Under the pieces are notes generated by a model, which did no database searches, was not told the origin of the DNA, and worked only from the letters and a program-made list of their open reading frames with translations. Positions 57,741 to 64,000 of a stretch of 64,000 nucleotides of DNA are shown here, piece after piece (the stretch's first letter is position 1; every line of letters begins with the position of its first letter). Position numbers and translations under genes: made by a program. Where the stretch lies: NCBI RefSeq assembly GCF_000801105.2, contig NC_079514.1, positions 27,552,227 through 27,616,226 on the forward strand, written 5' to 3'. This stretch comes from Raphanus sativus. Lineage: Eukaryota > Streptophyta > Magnoliopsida > Brassicales > Brassicaceae.

Positions 57741-59469
57741 TGAGCTCAAGAAGCAGACCAACGATTTATTTGTCATTTTGTATTTTTCACTGAATTCATT
57801 TTCTATTTTTAATATATATGGTCACATTCTGAAATTTTATAGCATAATACACTTTGAGTTAGGAAGCTTATTCCCTTTGGAACTCGTTTTTTGACGAGAT
57901 GGTTTTAGACCATTTTCGGTAAGTTTTCCGGGCGAAGACGTTCGTCGGATAACTGAATGGTTGACAAACACTATGGAGTAGTGTATTAATATGTCAAAAA
58001 CAACGTTCGTTTGAATAAGAAATGTTGGTCCAAAGTCATTGACTTGGAAAGCTTCTAAGCTTGAATATTTGACTATGTTTAAAAACTAGTAAATGTCCAA
58101 CATAAAATATGAGGTGTGAATCCTCTTGTTTATATATGGAGAAGTATGAATATACTATAGTATATTTCTGGAAAAATATACCGGTTGAAATGTGTGTGCA
58201 CAAAACCGAGTTAACCAAATTAAATTTGGAATTGAGTTTAAAATTTGGTCAATGGACTATAACCGTCATTTTATTATTGTAACCGAATTCAAATCAATTT
58301 AGTGATTGTCTTAAATTATTTAGTAATTAAAAGAAATCATAAATATTTTTTTTATATCAAAAATGTTTTTTGACTATGTCATTATGGTTGTTTTGACAAT
58401 ATCATAATGATTGATTCATATTAATTACAGGAATCAATGTCGTAATGTTTTGTGGTCTTTGCTTTTGGAAAAGCTTATAAAACCCACTACTCTCCATATT
58501 GTGATACACACACGAACACATTGATATGAACAACAACAAAATTCTCTTGAATAGTTATGTTTTATTTTTTTTTTGTCTGAGAGTACAACACAAAACTAGT
58601 TTCGCCAGGCTTCTGATAGAGTGACGCAAATTCAGAAGATTGTTTGCAGTTGTATCCTGGGACTCATTACGTTATCGAACCGTCGCACTACGGGACGTAT
58701 TTTGAGTTAAGGAAAGAGATAATATCTCGCCTCTGCAGTTATATCATATTTTTCTTACTCTTTGGTATAGTTTTATCATTTTTATTCTTTACAATATTCA
58801 GTAATCCGTAGTTTATAAAATACGGTTCTATCACCCTTCTATTCTAACTATAGTATTTGTAAAAGAAAATGGAAAAGTTAGTCGAGGCATGTGCCCCCGT
58901 ACCATATACTCTCCGTCCGCCACTCAGTATATGACCCATTTTTTCATCTTCTAATCTTTCTTATCCTCTGCTCACCACTCACCACAATCTCACCGTAAGC
59001 CAAGTATCATCTCCTCCTCATAAATACTTAAGCCAATCATAAAATTAATAATGGTTCTTAAGAATTCACTTGCTTTAATAAATTCAAAACTCAAAACCAC
59101 ACTTTTCACATACAATGCAATGGCCTTCTAAACAAATAATTGGACCAAACGATTGATTTCACACAGTCAACGTCTTCGCACCTATCCCAGCAACAATTCA
59201 CATTGTACCGTAAATATGTCAGTAGCATGAGATAAATACTATAAACCTCAAAAATGTCACCGCCATTCTAGAGCCAGAAAATAAAAGTTTTAAAATACCA
59301 CTAACACAAAAGAAATTTAAACACATCACTTATTGTGATATATAATCAACTACTACTACAGGGATTCAGCCGATGAAGAGTTTCTCTTGACCTAAAAAAA
59401 ACTTCAAAACAAATTAGACTGAACCACTATCAAATATGGAACCAAAAAGTAAATTTAAACTCATTAGAA
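57741..59469. other. AT-rich DNA with an LTR-like block
   Basis: 58023-58800 begins TGTTGGTCCAAAGTC and ends ACAATATTCA. It contains a promoter/terminator-like stretch and GTATCCTGGGACTCATTACG, reminiscent of Copia LTRs, so a solo LTR is possible. The flanking five bases do not match, so this is tentative. 57741-58022 and 58801-59469 contain no gene I can see. Confidence 0.35.
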
Positions 59470-62345
59470 AACAAAATATAAGAACCTTTTGAGGCTCCAT
59501 AGAACGTCCACATCAGCGTTAAAAAATTCTTCAAAAGATGTCATATGTCACTATTATTATTTATTTTTTAAAAATTCAAAAGATGTCATATGTCACTATT
59601 ATTATTTTTAAAAAAATATATAATATAAGAAATATTACATTAAAATATCCATAATGTATTATTACCATTTCATATTTAAAAGTTGAATAAATGAATTCGA
59701 AAATTAGAATAAAATTATATACAATATAAGAAATGGTAGTATTACATTTTTTTACATTTAGTTTACATTTTTATTATTTCCAAAACAACTAAATGTAATT
59801 TTTCCCAAAAGATGCCACCTGACATTATTAAAAAAAAGTAAATATGAAATAAAAAAATGAATAATAATCAACTATAAAATATAAGAAATATAAATATTAC
59901 ATAAACATCTATCGTAATATTAAAATTTGATATAAAAGAAATAAAATTAGAGTAAGTACATATACAAGATAAATAATAAAAATAAGTAAATTTTTAATAT
60001 AAGAAATAGAAAAACTACATCAAACATATGTCTGAAAATATGTAGTAAAATTAATAATAATTAAATATGAAATATAAGAAATAGACATATTACACTAACC
60101 ATCTATCATAATATTAAAATTTGATATAAAAGTAAAACAATAAAATAAGTAAATATACAATATAAGAAAAAGTAAAAATAAGTAAATATACAATATAAAA
60201 ATGTAAAAACTACATTACACACCTATCTTAAAAAATTTACGGTTTTACATTTTTATTATTTCCAAATATTTTTATAAGTAAATATACAATATAAGAAAAT
60301 AAGCATATATACAATATAAAGCAGGAAAATTAGAATAAGTAAATATACAATATAAAAAAAAAAAAATAAGTAAATGAATATACAATTAAGAAATACAAAT
60401 ATTACATTAAAAATCTATCGTAAATAGAATATTACGATTTGATATAAAATGCCAAACAATTAGAATAAGTAAATACACAATATAAGAAAAATAAACAATA
60501 ACTAAATAAACAATTTAAGAATGGAAAAACTACATTAAAATCTATCTGAAAATATATAGTTGTAACTTTTATTATTTCCAAATTTTTTTATAAGTAAATA
60601 AACACTATAAACAAGCATACAATATAAGAAGTAGAAATACTACATTAAACATATATCATAATATTATCATTTGATATAAAAGCAAGAAAATTAGAATAAA
60701 TAAATATACAATATAAGAAAAAAAATAAATAATAAGTAAATATACAAAATTAAAAATTTACATTAAACTTCTATCGTAAAGATAAATAGAAATATTACAT
60801 AAAATATAGTAAAAACCTCTTCTATACAAATAAATATGTTTGGATAAGTTCGAATTTGTGTTACAAAAAAAAGTGTTAAAAAAGGATAAGTTCACATGCA
60901 AATAGTGAAGAATCAACTTACATGAAATATTTCTCATATGGTTTCATAACTCATAGTTTTTTCATCTCTAGGTATAAGTGTCTTGCACATTCTCCATAAA
61001 AATGTAAATATGTGAAAAATATACTTATCATTCAATTTTGCAGTTATAGCGCTTGCAAAGGAAATATAGAGTAGAGACTGCATTTTGAAAATAAAAATAT
61101 ATTGTTTCCAAACCAGTAAGATGGAGAGAACGGCAAGTGAAAATTATGGACTTTTTACCATGCACATGACTATTTTCAGTCTTCTCCTTTCATGTCATCA
61201 CACAAATGAGCAAGAATCATTCTTTCCTAAGAACAAAAAGAAAAGAAAACATAACGAGTTACAACTTTCTGGAATGATGGTAAGTATTATTGAACAATAA
61301 CTAAGAAACCAAGTCCAGATCTATCATAAGCAAACACACCAGCCATAAACACACACAAGCAATGGTAAGACACAATCAAATCTTTTATCATAAACAATTG
61401 TAACACAAGGAGGGAGGGACACAACCATCTATCATAAACAAACACACCATCTATAAACACAGACGCGATTAATATTACAAGTTAAAGAGTATACCATATT
61501 GATCTTTAAGATAGATAATATTATTTTACTTTTTGCATGTGATTGTGTATAAATGTGAAAAACAAATTCGAAAAAACTAAATTAGATTTATATTAAGGAT
61601 ACAACTATTAGTTATATGTTTCTTTGTTAAAAATAATCGAAGTGACATAATGTTAGAAACTAAATTAGAACAAACTTCACAAAACATGATTCTATTTTTG
61701 ATTTGTAATTTGATTTGTTAAATAATAGACAAATTTGACGTGATAAAAATAAAAAATTAATTTACGGGCACGATTCGTTTCCGTCAACGTGGAGATGAGA
61801 TTAGGATCTGGTTTATGTTTTTGGTTATTGACACTTGATTTGGTTAGGTTAATGTGGATAGGAGATTGAGATCCGATTTATGTTTTTGGTTTTTAATTGA
61901 CATTTAATTTGGTTAATTTGAAAGCCAATTTTCAAAAACATAAAAAAAATGATAGGAAAAAAATATTTTAGTCAAAAGAAAAAACATATATAATATCAAA
62001 TGTTCTGATTATATAATATAAAGTTCCGTTAGAAAATATTTATTAGATCCCATAAAGAATTAGAAATAAGAATTCAAATATATACAAAACTTTCAAAGGT
62101 TAAACTATCACAAAAAAATACAAACAAAAAAATTTAATTATCACAAAAATATTTACATCAATGTAAAATAAAATAATTTCAAACTCAAAAAATATTCAAA
62201 TTCTTTATTATGCATACTATAAATATAAAATATTCATAAATTCACAAAAATATATAGTTCAAAATACAACATCCAACGAAATAATTATATACAAAATATT
62301 TGAAAAATCAAAATTGTCCCGGGCGTAGCCCGGGTTAACCCCTAG
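59470..62345 (+). mobile_element. Non-autonomous Helitron, plus strand
   Basis: The 3' end is textbook: a perfect 7-bp stem with 3-base loop, CCCGGGCGTAGCCCGGG (62318-62334), then TTAACCCCTAG ending at 62345 and followed by T. Near 59490 the phrase TTTTGAGGCTCCATAGAACG matches the 5' region of the neighbouring Helitron at 62346, so the 5' end is probably near 59470 though its TC terminus is degraded. The interior is extremely AT-rich and built from degenerate phrases such as AATATACAATATAAGAAA and ATATTACATTAAACATCTAT. The ORF at 61085-61300 is not recognised. The alternative is that this 3' end belongs to the Helitron starting at 38796. Confidence 0.65.
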
Positions 62346-63598
62346 TCTATACTAATAAAAGTAGCATTTTGAGGCTCTATGGAGCATCCACATCATCGAA
62401 ACAAACTTCTCTCGAAAGATGCAACGTGGCATTACTAATAAAAATGAAAAAAAAAAATAAAAAAAATATACGATATAAGAAAAAACAAACAATAAGTAAA
62501 TTTACATATAAGAAATAGAAATATTACATGAAACATATATCTGAAGTAATGTATATTTTACATTTTACTTATTTCCAAATATTTTTAATAAATGGTACCA
62601 TTACAATATTAGTAAATATTACATTAAACATATATTTGAAATAACATATAGTTTATATTTTAATTATTTCGAAATATTACATCTATCTGAAAAATTAAGA
62701 AAATTAGAATAAGTAAATATAAGTTAAAAAGTAAATATACAATATAAGAAATGAAAATATTACATTGATCATCTATCTGAAAAATAATTAAAAAAACAAA
62801 AATTATACATTAATATTTATGCCATGTGGTATTATTAATAAAAAAATAGAAAATAAATAATAAATAAATATACAATATAAGAAACAAAATATTACATTTT
62901 TTTTTGCTGAATAAAAGTTGAGGCTATAAGCCACTGAGAGCGTCCACATATAATTTAAACCACCACTTGAAATATGCCAAATCAGATTTTTTGTTTATTA
63001 TTTTTAAAAATGTCAATATTACCAAAAATTGATTATTTCAAACTAAAATATAAATTAATATCAAATAAGGTAAATTTACAAAAGTAAGACATTATAAATA
63101 TGTTAACTTAATATATAAATATTTTTCGAAATTTAAAATAAAGTATAAAATATAAAATAATAATTAATTTAAAAAATACAAGACTTTTCAAAAAAAATAT
63201 AAATAAATAAATTTAACTTATGATTTCAAATTTTATGCTATATGCTAATGAAAATATTCACAAATAACATATACTATTTATACGTTGAAGGTACAAATAA
63301 TTGAGATGTTCACATAATATTTTTAAAACACCAAAATATGCTAAATCGTCATTTTGTTTACTATATAAAAAATGATGCTAAAAACCCATTGAGAATATAC
63401 ACATAGGACATGACTATAAGCAATCAATCAATATATAAATATACAATTTTAGTTTACTATTTTTAAAAATCTTAAAATTTCCAAAATTGATTAGTGAATA
63501 CAAAATGGAATTAAGTGTCAAAAAGGCAAACTACTAGATAATCAATTAAATGGAATTGACTCATATATATACACAAATTATTTGTAATTTAACATAAA
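62346..63598 (+). mobile_element. Helitron-like 5' end and AT-rich body
   Basis: TCTATACTAATAAAAGTAGC begins exactly after the CTAG of the preceding element, and GAGGCTCTATGGAGCATCCA follows, a family 5' signature. The body repeats the AATATACAATATAAGAAA phrases. No 3' hairpin was found before the next terminus-like sequences; a related but headless copy (GTTGAGGCTATAAGCCACTG) starts near 62916. Confidence 0.55.
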
Positions 63599-64000
63599 TC
63601 TATATTATATAAAAGTTCAGGCAACGTTATAAAAGAAATTTGAGGCTATAAGTACTAAAGGTGTCCACACAGAATTTGAAATAACCAATTATATTATGAC
63701 AAGTTATTCTTAAAATTTTTATTTTCAAAAATGTCAATATTTCCAAAACAATTTTCATTTAAAAATAAATAGAAACCAATATAAAAAATAATAAATTAAA
63801 ACATTATATATATATATATATATCGACATTTAACATTCAAATAAAATACAAAATAAGAACTAGTTTTTGAAAATGCAAGGCTTTTAAACAATTATAGATA
63901 AATAAATTTAACTCATGATTTCAAAGTTTAGATTATATTCTATTGAATAACATCTATACTATATATAAGTTCAGGCTATAAATCATTGAGAGTATTCACA
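63599..64000 (+). mobile_element. Two further Helitron-like 5' ends
   Basis: TCTATATTATATAAAAGTTC at 63599 and TCTATACTATATATAAGTTC at 63953 each lead into a GGCTATAA...GAG/AAGTGT-CCACA-like signature. The second is cut by the window end. A (TA)n run is at about 63805-63824. Confidence 0.45.

Overview
The window is eukaryotic plant DNA, almost certainly from a Brassicaceae nuclear genome (Brassica/Arabis/Eutrema-like). The evidence is an 18-exon gene that reads as the orthologue of the Arabidopsis DYRK kinase YAK1, short GT-AG introns, an F-box gene of a Brassicaceae-type family, and a dense nest of plant Ty3/Gypsy, Copia, Helitron and MITE sequences typical of pericentromeric DNA. Two runs of exactly 100 N (4659-4758 and 8892-8991) are scaffold gaps. 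Only two genes look intact: YAK1 (17844-24066, +) and an unnamed membrane-protein gene just downstream (24517-26226, -).

Layout. 1-2280: 3' end of a plus-strand Tat-like Gypsy element (50-bp tandem array, antisense ORF, polypurine tract, LTR), inserted into the LTR of an older minus-strand element. 2281-11235: that older element 'A', an LTR element whose only gene is gag (no pol seen); its gag reads through the polypurine tract into the 3' LTR. Between the two gaps lie an unrelated LTR-like block and a chromovirus-like gag pseudogene whose LTR has a polypurine tract on one side and a primer-binding site on the other. 11236-17174: a decayed gene cluster (DUF1985 pseudogene, F-box pseudogene, two copies of an unknown two-exon gene) embedded in about forty copies of a GGCTGAGTT-like motif and a 247-bp tandem repeat. 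17264-26226: the gene island. 26420-35111: AT-rich DNA and minus-strand Helitron structures, one carrying two spliceable exons captured from a t-SNARE-like gene. 35700-38640: a ULP1-type SUMO-protease pseudogene that stops just before its catalytic exon, then a truncated Copia element.

38796-57740 holds a broken RPA1/DUF223-like gene downstream of a Helitron 5' end. A 7.3-kb LARD-like LTR element with a perfect TSD (39285-46615) and a Tourist-like MITE (46863-55528) sit in that gene, and the MITE is itself split by an 8.3-kb non-autonomous Tat element (47003-55341). The Tat element encodes Gag plus aspartic protease, lacks reverse transcriptase and integrase, and carries an antisense gene with plausible introns. 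57741-64000 is AT-rich with an LTR-like block, a clean Helitron 3' hairpin end abutting another Helitron 5' end, and several further Helitron-like termini.

The window therefore records layered insertions whose relative order can be read from the nesting. The structures most worth a second look are the DUF1985/motif-array cluster, the antisense intron-bearing gene of the Tat element, the PPT-LTR-PBS structure, the RPA-like gene next to Helitron ends, and the head-to-tail Helitron junction. All calls are from reading the sequence; no database was searched.
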